Assembly (NCBI RefSeq): GCF_937616625.2
Contig: NC_065571.1
Coordinates: 22,022,201-22,086,200, forward strand
Direction: 5' to 3'
Length of the DNA stretch: 64,000 nucleotides
Origin: Mercurialis annua
Lineage: Eukaryota; Streptophyta; Magnoliopsida; Malpighiales; Euphorbiaceae
Position numbers and translations under genes: made by a program. The notes under the pieces were generated by a model. That model was not told where the DNA came from. It was given only the letters and a program-made list of their open reading frames with translations, and did no database searches. Numbering within the stretch: the stretch's first letter is position 1; each line of letters begins with the position of its first letter. This document shows, one piece after another, positions 25,772-36,612 of the stretch.

Positions 25772-26490
25772 CTTAAATTGCTAAAAAGGTGAAATGTTAG
25801 GATTTGTTACGTAACGTTTTAAACGTTTGGCTTAAATCACTAAAAAGGTTAAATGATAAGATTTCTTTCATAACGTAACGTTTGGCTTAAATCTCTAAAA
25901 AGGTGAAATGTTTGGATTTATTTCGAAACGATTTTAATGTTTGGCTTAAATCGCTAAAAAGGTGAAACCTTAGGATTTGTTTCATAACGTTTTAAACATT
26001 TGGCTTAAATCGCTAAAAAGGTGGAATGTTAGGATTTCTTTCGTAACGTTATAAGAGTTTGGCTAAAATCGTTAAAAAGTTGAAACGTTTAGATTTGTTT
26101 CATAACGTTTTTAAACGTTTGGCTTAAATCGCTAAAAAGGTTAAATGTTTTTAAACGTTTGGATGTGTTTAGTAACGTTTTAAACGTTTGGCTTAAATCG
26201 ATAAAAAGGTTAAACGTTCGGATTTGTTTCGTAACGTTTGTAAACGTTTGGCATAAATTGTTTAAACGGTAAAACGTTTTTATTTAATTCGTAACGTTTT
26301 AAACCTTTGATTGGTTTCGTAACGTTTTAAACGTTTGGCTTAAATCGCTAAAAAAGTGAAACGTTTGGATTTGTTTCGCAATGCTTTAAACGTTTGGATT
26401 GGTTTCGAAACGTTTTAAACGTTTGGCTTAAATCGCTAAAAAGGTGAAACGTTTGGATTTGTTTCGTAACGTTTGTAAAAGTTTGGATAA
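25772..26490 (+). repeat. Satellite array block 4
   Basis: A 719-bp stretch of satellite between LTRs L3 and L4. It begins with the GTTAGGATTTG-type higher-order form and returns toward the GGATTGG-containing form after about 26280. The last five bases (GATAA, 26486-26490) are the left copy of the L4 target duplication. No gene seen. Confidence 0.93.
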
Positions 26491-26961
26491 TGTCACGACC
26501 CAAATTATTGAGCCGAGACCGACGCTAGGGAATGGGAGTGGTAGCTCCGAAACCCGTAGCAAGCCTAAAACCACTAATAATTTTTCGCATTTAAAAGAAT
26601 AATATTATATATAAAACATTTCTAGGAAAACTCTTTCTGATAAAGCATTTATAAATATTAAAATATCATACTAGAGTTTACAATATAAAATACTGATTGA
26701 AGTCAAAATGTCTATCTAATACTGACACCTACTGACTACTGCAGCTTTAGGAACTCATACCTGTGCAAGTCCAATGACTTCTGGCACAGTGGAGATGGTT
26801 TGTCTGATCCGACTCTGTCTACCTGCAAACATCAGAGTGAGGGGTCAGTATTTGGGGAAATACTGAGTGAGTTTGCAAGTTACTTATAGTATTATCAAAA
26901 TATAGCGTCACACGCTTAATACGTATATAAATTTATGATACAAGCAAACATTATTAATTTT

Positions 26962-27150
26962 AAAAGTGTGAGTCCAACTCACTAGATACGGGGACTTCCA
27001 GACTACACCGTAGCCGAGTGCTCACTCGTATCGAAATCATAAAGTGTGAGTCCAACTCATTGGTGGGTCCAACCCACTGGTGGGCCCAGCCCACTAGATA
27101 CGGGGACTTCCATACTACACCGTAGCCGAGTTCACTCTCGTATCGAATTC
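26962..27150. repeat. About 79-bp tandem repeat in LTR L4
   Basis: Units begin AAAGTGTGAGTCCAACTCA at 26962 and 27041. Each contains TAGATACGGGGACTTCC and TACACCGTAGCCGAG. The second unit is expanded by short inserts of TGGTGGGTCCAACCCAC type. It occupies the same relative place as the short repeats in L2 and L3. Confidence 0.75.
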
Positions 27151-27796
27151 ATATCATATCATTCATAAATATATATTAATTCTTAATCACAAAGTTAGAT
27201 ACTCTAGACTAATTCACTAATGATCAAGCAGCCTATTGACACCCAATAGGTAGTTGGTCTCTTCGGACCACATATTAGACACTTATCTCCAAAACAACGA
27301 ATACAACAACATTCATATAATCAAATCTATCAAACAAAGCATCTTATACGAGATATTTAATAACAATACTCATAATATAAGAAAATAACTTTTATACTAA
27401 TAATACGCGAAAGTAAATTTGCCACTCACAGTGACCGCTTTCCGAATAATAATAATATAAAGATCCCATGAACTTCATGCGTCGTTTGATCACACAGCTA
27501 TTCCAGCTCATCGGCATGGTAGATCGTTGATACGTCAGTTACTTAGTCGAGTTACCTGAACGTTTAATCCATAAACGTAGACTTAGTACTAAAATCCTAA
27601 GTCATAAACTTAGGTGAGTACAATCGTATTCCAATACGGCTCTTAATTTTGATAACTTCTTATTCGTTTTCCTTTTTATCGATATCTAAATTTATCGTTT
27701 TCTGGGTCCGTGTTTCCTTTTCAATGTCCGACACTCTTAAAGTCGGAAAACGGGGTCATAGAAAGGTAAAAAATACCTTATAGATGCTTCAAATAA

Positions 27797-27965
27797 GTTA
27801 TGCGCCCGCATAACCTTAATGCGCGCCCGCACAAGATACGTATGCGGGCGCGTAACATTCTTACGCGCCCGCGCAAGACAGTTACGCGCCCGCGTAACAT
27901 ACTTACGCGCCCGCGTAATTATGTTACACGCTCGCGTAACTTGGTTACGCGCCCGCGTAACGTTC
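27797..27965. repeat. GTTACGCGCCCGCGTAAC palindromic minisatellite in LTR L4
   Basis: Eight copies of an 18-bp near-palindrome built on GCGCCCGC (one inverted as GCGGGCGC) stand every 20-25 bp in otherwise AT-rich DNA. On the LTR's own strand the array is downstream of the TATA-like box, so it would lie in the transcribed leader. Imperfect copies (GCTCGC, GCATAAC) show CpG decay. Repeat peptides rich in R-P-R-N read across it in several frames and are not genes. Confidence 0.85.
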
Positions 27966-28978
27966 TTAAAATCGTTTTCAATCCATTCCGACATGCTTCC
28001 TTAGTATTTTCCATATTCCGACTTTCAAACAACGCGTAAACGTGCCAAAAACACCAATTCTAAACTCAAAACGCTATAATCGAATCCAATAATCAATAAA
28101 TTGATATAATCGTTTTATGGCATAAAACTTTAACTCGATATATAATCCAATTCATCCATTAGAAAGGCGAAACTTCAATCTTACCGTGATTCGCCATTGA
28201 AATACGATCAATTCGAGCTATGGAACGTCGGAAACGGACGAGAAACGGCGAAGCGGCGACGGATCGTAACGATCGTCATTTTTCTTTTCTTTTCTCCTTC
28301 TGGAGACTTCATGCGCCTCTGCTCCTTTCTTTCCTTATTCATAAGGAAATGTGTATATATGCTTTGGCCAATTTATCTCTTTAACCCTTCATTTCTTTAA
28401 CTTAAACTATTTCTCTTTTAAACTTTCTAATTTAACCAAATGGTTAAATTATTCTTTTAACTCGATTACTTACGTATTATTTATATTCATATAAATAATA
28501 CTAACTCAATATTATTATTTTCCGTCAAAATCTTTTAATTATTATTCTCGAGACTTAATTGGCTAATTTACACTTTAGCCCTTAAACTTCTCAAAAGTGG
28601 CAATTTAGCCCAAAACGCATTCGCGTCCAAATTTTAGAAGGTTTCCGATTGACCCGAAACTTTTACCACATACACTATAAAACATTTCGCGGACCTTGGC
28701 GAAATAATATCCCTTCTGGTTTTATATGGTTAAATTACCATTTTAGTCCCTGTACTTTATTTTACGACTTTCTTAACATTTTTCTTTTCTAATTCCAATT
28801 CCAACTTTAGAACTGGAATATGATATTAAATTTCCCGCGATAATCTTTTCAAAACCGTCCTGCTAAAATTTTATCATTTATCTTAATTTCTCGGAAATCT
28901 TTCCGATATCGCCACTCCGGCGACTTAACACTGGACACGTGATCCCATTTACATACTTAAATATTTTGGTGTATTACA

Positions 28979-31900
28979 GATAAAGTCGCTAAAAAGGTGG
29001 AACCTTTGGATTTGTTTCGTAACGTTTTAAACGTTTGGATTGATTTCGTAACGTTTTAAACGTTTGGCTTAAATTGATAAAAAGGTGAAACGTTTGTATG
29101 TGTTTCGTAACCTTTGTAAACGTTTGGCTCAAATCTCTAAAAAGGTGAAACATTTGGATTTGTTTCGTAACGTTTTAAATGTTTGGATTGGTTTCATAAC
29201 GTTTTAAATGTTTGGCTTAAATCGCTAAAAAGGTGAAACGTTTGGATTTTTTTCGTTACGTTAGTAAACATTTGGCTTAAATCGCTAAAAAGGTGAAACG
29301 TTTGGATTTGTTTCGTAACGTTTTTATATGTTTGGCTTCAATCGCTAAAGAGGTGAAACGTTAGGATTTGTTTCGTAACATTTGAAATGTTTAGATTTGT
29401 TTCGTAACATTTTAAACGTTTGGCATAAATTGCTAAAAAGGTGAAACGTTAGGATTTGTTTCGTAACGTTTTAAACGTTTTCCTTAAATCGCTAAAAAGG
29501 TAAAATGTTAGGATTTGTTTTGTAGCATTTTAAAGGTTTGAATTTTTGTCATAACGTTTTAAACGTTTGGCTTAAATTGCTTAAAAGGTGAAACGTTAGG
29601 ATTTCTTTCATAATGTTTTAAACGTTTGGCTTAAATCGTTAAAAAGGTGAAATGTAAGGATTTGTTTTGTACCGTTTTAAACGTTTGGCTTAAATCACTA
29701 AAAAGGTGAAACGTTAGGATTTGTTTTGTTTTAAACGTATTGATTTGTTTCGTAACATTTTAAACGTTTCGCTGAAATCGTTAAAAAGGTGAAACGTTAG
29801 GATTTGTTTTATAACGTTTTAATCGTTTGAATTTGTGTCGTTACCTTTTAAACGTTTGGCTTAAATTGCTAAAAAGGTTAAACGTTTGGATTTGTTTCGT
29901 AACGTTTTAAACGTTTGGCTTAAATCGCTAAAAAGGCGAAATATTAGGATTTGTTTCGTATGTTTTAAGCACTTGGCTTAAATCGCTAAAAAGGTGAAAC
30001 GTTTGGATTTGTTTCGAAATATTTTCAACGTTTGTCTTAAATCGCGAAAAAGATGAAACGTTAGGATTTTTTTTATTACGTTTTAATCGTTTGGCTTAAA
30101 TTGCTAAAAAGCTGGAATGTTATGATTTCTTTCATAACGTTGTTAACGTTTGTCTTAAATCGCTAAAAAGGTGAAATGTTTGGATTTGTTTCGTAACGTT
30201 TGTAAACGTTTAGCTTAAATCGCTAAAAAGGTTAAGTGTTTTAAATGTTTGGATTGGTTTCGTAAAGTTTTAAACGTTTGGATTAAATTGATAAAAAGGT
30301 TAAACGTTTGAATTTGTTTCGTAATGTTTTTCACGTTTGGCGTAACGTTTTAAATGTTTGGCTTAAATCGTTAAATAGGTGAAATGTTTGGATTTGTTTC
30401 ATAACGTTTTAAATCGCTAAAAGGTGAAACATTTGGATTTGTTTGGTAACATTTTAAACGTTTGGATTGGTTTCGTAACATTTTAAACGTTTGGCTTAAA
30501 TTGAAAAAGAGGTGAAACGTTTGGATTTGTTTCGTAACGTTTGTAAACGTTTGGCTTAAATCGCTAAAAAGGTAAAACATTTGGATTTGTTTCGTAAAGT
30601 TTTAAACTTTTGGATTGGTTTCATAAAATTTAAAATGTTTGGCTTAAATCACTAAAAAGGTGAAACATTTGGATTTTTTTCGTAACGATTGTAAGCGTTT
30701 AGCTTAAATCGCTAAAAAGGTGAAACATTTGGAGTTGTTTCGTAACGTTTGTATACGTTTGGCTTCATTAACTAATAAGGGGAAACATTAGGATTTGTTC
30801 CGTAACATTTTAATCGTTTGCCTTAAATCACTAAAAAGGTAAAATGTTAGGATTTGTTTTGTAACGTTATAAAAGTTTGGCTTAAATCGCTAAAAATGTA
30901 AAACGTTAGGATTTATTTCGTAACATTTTAAAAGTTTGGATTTGTGTCGTAACTTTTTAAACGTTTAGCTTAAATCGCTAAAAAGGTGAAACGTTAGGAT
31001 TTTTTTCGTAACGTTTTAAACGTTTGACTTAAATCGCTAAAAAAAGTGAAATGTTAGATTGGTTTCGTAATATTTTAAACGTTTGGCTTAAATTGCTAAG
31101 AAGGTGAAACATTTGGATTTGTTTCGAAAAGTTTTAAAGATTTGGCTTGAATTGCTAATAAGGTGAAAAGTTAGGATGTGTTTAGCAACATTTTAAAAGT
31201 TTGGCTTAAATGGCTAAAAAGGTGAAACATTAGGTTTTGTTCTGTAATGTTTGAAGTCTTTGGCTGAAATCGCTAAAATGCTAAAACCTTAGGATTTATT
31301 TCGTAACGTTTGTAAACGTTTGGCTTAAATCACTAAAAAGGTGAAACGTTTGGATTTGTTTCGTAACGTCGTAAACGTTTGGCTTAAATCACTAAAAAGG
31401 TGAAACGTTTGAATTTGTTTCGTAACATTTGTAAACATTTGGCTAAAATCTCTAACAAGGTTGAACATTTTAAACGTTTCAATTGGTTTCGTAAAGTTTT
31501 AAACGTTTGGCTTAAATCGATAAAAAGGTTAAACATTTGAATTTGTTTCGTAACGTTTTAAACGTTTGGATTGGTTTCGTACCGTTTTAAACATTTGGCT
31601 TAAATAGCTAAAAAGGTAAAACGTTTGGATTTGTTTTGTAACGTTTTAAATCACTAAATAGCTGAAACATTTGGATTTCTTTTGTACCGTTTTAAATGTT
31701 TGGATTGGATTCGTAATGTTTTAAACGTTTGACTTAAATTTATAAAAAGGTGAAACGTTTGCATTCGTTTTGTAACGTTTGTAAACACTGGGCTTAAATA
31801 GCTAAAATGGTGAAACATTTGGATTTGTTTCATAACGTTTTAAACGTTTGGATTGGTTTCGAAACGTTTTATATGTTTGGCTTAAATCACTAAAAAGGTG

Positions 31901-34900
31901 AAACGTTTGGATTTTTTCGTAACGTTTGTAAACGTTTAGCTTAAATCGCTAAAAAGTTGAATCGTTTGGAGATGTTTCGTAATGTTTGTATTCGTTTGGA
32001 TTGAATCGCTAAAAAGAGGATACATTAGGATTTGTTTCGTAACATTTTAAACTTTTGGATTTGTTTCGTATCATTTCAAACGTTTAGCTTAAATCGCTAA
32101 AATGATGAAACGTTAGGATTTGTTTCGTAACGTTTTAAACGTTTGGCTTAAATTGCAAAAATATTAAACGTTAGGATTTGTTTCGTAACGTTTTAAACGT
32201 TTGGATTTGTTTCATAACGTTTTAAACGTTTGGATTAAATCGCTAAAAAGGTGAAACGTTAGGATTTTTTTCGTAACGTTTGGCTTAAATCTTTTAAAAG
32301 GTGAAATATTAGGATCTGTTTCGTAACGTTTTAAACGTTTGGCTTAAATCGCTAAAAAGGTGAAATGTTGGGATTTGTTTAGTATCATTTTAAATGTTTG
32401 GATTGGCTTTGTAACGTTTTAAACGTTTGGCTAAAATCTCTAAAAAGGTGAAACGTTTGGATTTGTTTCAAAACATTTTAAAGGGTTGGCTTAAATTGCT
32501 AAAAAGGTGAAACGTTAAGGTATGTTTTGCAATATTTTAAACGTTTGGCTTAAATGGCTAAAAAGGTGAAACCTAAGGTTTTGTTTCGTAACGTTTTAAA
32601 TGTTTGGCATAAATCCCTAAAAAGGGGGAATGTTTGGATTTGTTTCCTAAGTTTGGCTTGAATCACAAAAGAGGTGAAACGTTTGGGTTTGTTTCGAAAC
32701 ATTTTAAACGTTTGGCTTAAATCTCTAAAAAGGTATAAAATTAGAATTTGTTTCGTAACGTTTGTAAACATTTGGCTTAAACCGCTAAAGAGGTGAAATG
32801 TTTGGATTTGTTTCGAAATGTTTTAAACGTTTGGCTTAAATCGCTAAATAGGTGAAACGTTAGGATTTGTTTCGTAACATTTGTAAACGTTTGGCTTAAT
32901 TTGCTAAAAAGGTGAAATGTTTGGATTTTTTTTGTAACGTTTTTAACGTTTGGATTTGTTTCATATCGTTTTAAACATTTAGCTTAAATCGCAAAAAGGG
33001 GAAACGTTTGGATTTGTTTTGTAATGTTGTAAACGTTGGCTTAAATCGTTAAAACGTTTGGATTTCTTCCGTAACGTTTGGATTGTCTTTTTAATGTTTT
33101 AAACCTTTGACTTAAATCGCTAAAGAGGTGAAACATTTTGATTTGTTTCGTATCATTTGTAAACGTTTGGCTTAAATCACTAAAAAGGGGAAACATTTGG
33201 ATTTGTTTCGTAACGTTTCTAAACGTTTTGCTTAAATCGCTAAAAAGGTAAAATGTTTGGATTTGTTTCATAACTTTTTAAACGTTTGGATTGGTTTCGT
33301 AACGTTTTTAACATCTGGCTTAAATCCCCTAAAAGGTGGAATATTTGAATTTGTTTCGTAAAGTTTCAAACGTTTGGATTGGTTTTATAATGTTTTAAAT
33401 GTTTGGCTTAAATTGCTAAAAAGGGGAACGTTTGAATTTGTTTCGTAACGTTTATAAACGTTTGTCTTAAATCGCAAATACGGTGAAACATTTGAAACGT
33501 TTGGATTGGTTTTATAATGTTTTAAACGTTTGACTTAAATCGATAAAAAGTGAAACGTTTGGATTTCTTTCGTAACGTTTGTAAACGTTTTGCTTAAATA
33601 GCTAAAAAGATGAAACCTTTGGATTTGTTTCTTAGGGTTTTAAACATGTGGATTGGTTTTTGTAACAGTTAAACGTTTGGTTTAAATTGCAAAAAAGGTG
33701 AAACGTTAGGATTTTTTTCGTTACATTTTATACGTTTGGATTAAATAAATAAAAAGGTGAAACGTTTGGATTTGTATTGTAACGTTTTAAACGTTTAGCT
33801 TAAATCTCTAAAACTGTGAAATGTTAGGATTTGTTTCGTAACGTTCTAAACGTTTGGATTTGTTTCGTAACATTTTAAACGTTTTGCTCAAATCGCTAAA
33901 AAGGTCAAACGTTTGGATCTGTTTTGTAACGTTTTAAACGTTTGACTTAAATCACTAAAAAGGTGAAACGTTTGGATTTATTTCGTAATGTTTTAAACGT
34001 TTAGATTTGTGTCGTAACGTTTTAAATGTTTGGCTTAAATTGCTAAAAAAGGGAAACGTTAGGATTTCATTCTCAAAGTTTTAAACCTTTGGTTTAAATC
34101 ACTAAAAATATGAAACGTTAGCATTTGTTTCATAACGTTTTAATCGCTTGGATTTGTTTCGTAACATTTTAAAGGTTTTGCTTAAATCACTAAAACTGTA
34201 AAACAGTCTTATTTGTTTTGTAACATTTTAAATGTTTGGCTTAAATCGCTAAAAAGGTCAAAAGTTATGATTTGTTTCGTAACTTTTTACACGTTTGGAT
34301 TTCTGTCGTAACGTTTTAAACGTTTGGCTTAAATTGCTAAAAAAAAGGGGAAACGTTAGGATTTGTTTCATAATGTTTTAAACGTATGGCTTAAATACTA
34401 AATGGTGAAATGTTAGGATTTCTTTTGTAACGTTTTAGTCATTCGGCTTAAATCGCTAAACCGGTTAAACAGTAGGATTTGTTTCGTAACGTTTTAATCG
34501 TTTGTATTTGTTTCATAACGTTTTAAACGTTTGGCTTAAATCGCTAAAATGGTAAAACATTTGGATATGTTTCGAAATGTTTGGCTTAAATCACTAAAAA
34601 GGTAAAACGTTAGAATTTGTTTCGTAACGTTTTAAACGTTTGGATTGGTTTCGCAACGTTTTAAATGTTTGGATTGGTTTCGTAATGTTTGGATTGGTTT
34701 TGTAACGTTTGGATATATTTCGTAACATTTGTATATGTTTGGCTTAAATCGCTAAAAAGGTGAAACGTTTGGATTTGTTTCGTAACGTTTGTAAACGTTT
34801 TGCTTATATCACTAAAAAGATGTAACGTCTGGATTTGTTTCGGAACGTTTTCAACGTTTGGATTGGTTCGTAACATTTTAAACGTTTTGCTTAAATCGCT

Positions 34901-36612
34901 AAAAAGGTGACACGTTTGGATATATTTCGTAACATTTTAAACGTTTGGATTAAATCTCTAAAAAGGTGAAATGTTTGGATTTAATTCGTAACGTTTTAAA
35001 CAATTGATTGGTTTCATAACATTTAAAATGTTTGGCTTAAATCGCTAAGAAGGTGAAACGTTTTAATTTGTTTCGTAACGTTTTAAATGTTTGGATTAGT
35101 TTCATAACATTTTAAAAATTTGGCTTAAATCGCTTAAAATGTAAAACGTTTGGATTTGTTTTGTAACGTTTGTAAACTGTTGGCTTAAATCGCTAAAAGG
35201 TGAAACATTATGATTTGTTTCTTAACATTTTAAACGTTTGGATAGGTTTCATAACGTTTTAAACGTTTGGCTTAAATTGATAAAAAGGTCAAATGTCTTG
35301 ATTTGTTTCGAAACGTATGTAAACATTTGGTTTAAATTGCTAAAAAGGTGAAACATTTGGATTCGTTTCGCATCGTTTTTAACGTTTGGCTTAATCGCTA
35401 AAAAGGTCAAACATTTTGAATGGTTTCGCAATGTTTGTAAACGTTTGGCTTAAATCGCTAAAAGGTTTGGATTTGTTTCGCAACGTTTATAAACGTTTGG
35501 CTTAAATCGCTAAAAACGTGAAGCGTTTGGATTCGTTTCATAACGTTTGGATTGGTATTGTAACGTTTGTGAACGTTTGGCTTAAATCGCTAAAAAGGTG
35601 AAACGTTAGGATTTATTTCGTAACTTTTGTAAACATTTTGCTTAAATCGCTAAAAAGGTTAAACGTTTGGATTTGTTTGGTAAGATTTTAAACGTTTGGA
35701 TTGGTTTTGTAGCGTTTTAAACGTTTTGCTTTAATTACTATAAATGTGATACGTTTGGATTTATTTCGTAACGTTTGTAAACGTTTGGCTTAAATCACTT
35801 TAAATGTGAAACATGTGGATTTGTTTCGTAACGTTTGTAAACATTTGGCTTAAATCGTTAAAAAGGTGTATCGTTTGCATTTGTTTATTAACGTTTTGAA
35901 TGTTTGGATTGGTTTTGTAACATTTTATACGTTTGGCTTAAATCGCTAAAAATGGGAAACGTTTGGATTTGTGTCGTAACGTTTTATACGTTTGGCTTAA
36001 ATCGCTAAAAATGGGAAACGTTTGGATTTGTGTCGTAACGTTTTATACGTTTGGTTTGGTTTCGTAACGTTTTAAACGGTTAGCTTAAATTGCTAAAAAG
36101 ATGAAAAAATTGGATTTTTTCGCAACGTTTGTAAACGTTTGGCATAAATCGTTAAAAAGGGGAAACGTTTGGATTTGTTTCATCACGTTTGTATACGTTT
36201 GGCTTCAATCGCTAAAAAGGTGAAACATTAGAATTTGTTTTGTAACGTTTTAAACGTTTTGATTTGTTTCGTAACATATTAAACGTTTGGCTTAAATCGC
36301 TAAAAAGGCCTAATGTAATGACTTGTTTCGTAACGTTTTGAAATTTTGGCTTAAATCGCTAAACAGGTTAAACGTTATGAGTTGTTTTGTTTTGAACATT
36401 TGGATTTGTTTCGTAACATTTTAGACGTTTGGCTTAAATCGCTAAAAAGATGAAACGTTGGATTTATTTTGTAACGTTTTAAACGTTAGGCTTAAATCGC
36501 TGAAAAGGTTAAACGTTAGGCTTTGTTTCGTAACGTTCCAAATGTTTGGATTTGTTTCGTAACATTTTAAACGTTTTGTTTAAATCGCTAAAAGGTAAAA
36601 CGTTTAGATTTG
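28979..36612 (+). repeat. Satellite array block 5 (largest uninterrupted block)
   Basis: 7.6 kb of array with no insertion visible. Stretches rich in GTTAGGATTTG subunits (about 29350-30130, 30780-31290, 32000-32600, 33700-34650, 36210-36610) alternate with stretches of the GGATTGG-containing A-B-A-B-C form (about 30240-30650, 31450-31990, 33040-33660, 34640-36170). Two identical 59-bp units lie at 35925-36042. The block ends at the 5' end of the Tat-like LTR. No gene seen. Confidence 0.95.
35925..36042 (+). repeat. Identical tandem 59-bp satellite unit, two copies
   Basis: Two successive A-B units share the same private variants (TTATACG, AAAATGGGAAACG, GTGTCGTAACG) with no difference between them, whereas neighbouring units differ at many sites. 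A third partial start of the unit follows to about 36055. This is a recent local duplication by slippage or unequal exchange. Confidence 0.88.

Larger units (their letters stand above)
26491..28978 (-). mobile_element. Solo LTR L4, Ty3/gypsy, TSD GATAA
   Basis: A 2488-bp LTR from TGTCACGACCC to GGTGTATTACA, flanked by GATAA at 26486-26490 and 28979-28983. No internal sequence remains. The ends match L1-L3, but the interior is largely unlike theirs, so it belongs to a related but separate subfamily. A minus-strand TATA-like box (CATATATACAC, about 28350-28362) lies about 620 bp from the 5' end. The body carries a tandem repeat (26962-27150) and a GC-rich palindromic minisatellite (27797-27965). 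Open frames over that minisatellite are repeat artefacts. Confidence 0.9.

Noticed and set aside
27737..28039. Arginine-rich repeat proteins on both strands over the L4 minisatellite
   Set aside because: Open in several frames on both strands because of the GC-rich palindromic units, which is typical of repeat DNA rather than coding.
1796..35431. Many 60-108 residue minus-strand open frames with K-Q-I-Q-T-F and L-F-S-D-L-S-Q-T-F-like repeats
   Set aside because: They are translations of the satellite itself, open because the subunit lacks stops in that frame. They end wherever a copy mutates and have no start context or conserved length.
412..36612. Direct repeats of about 30 bp with alternating units, CRISPR-like at first sight
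   Set aside because: There are no unique spacers, units vary freely, no cas genes are present, and the context is a plant satellite.
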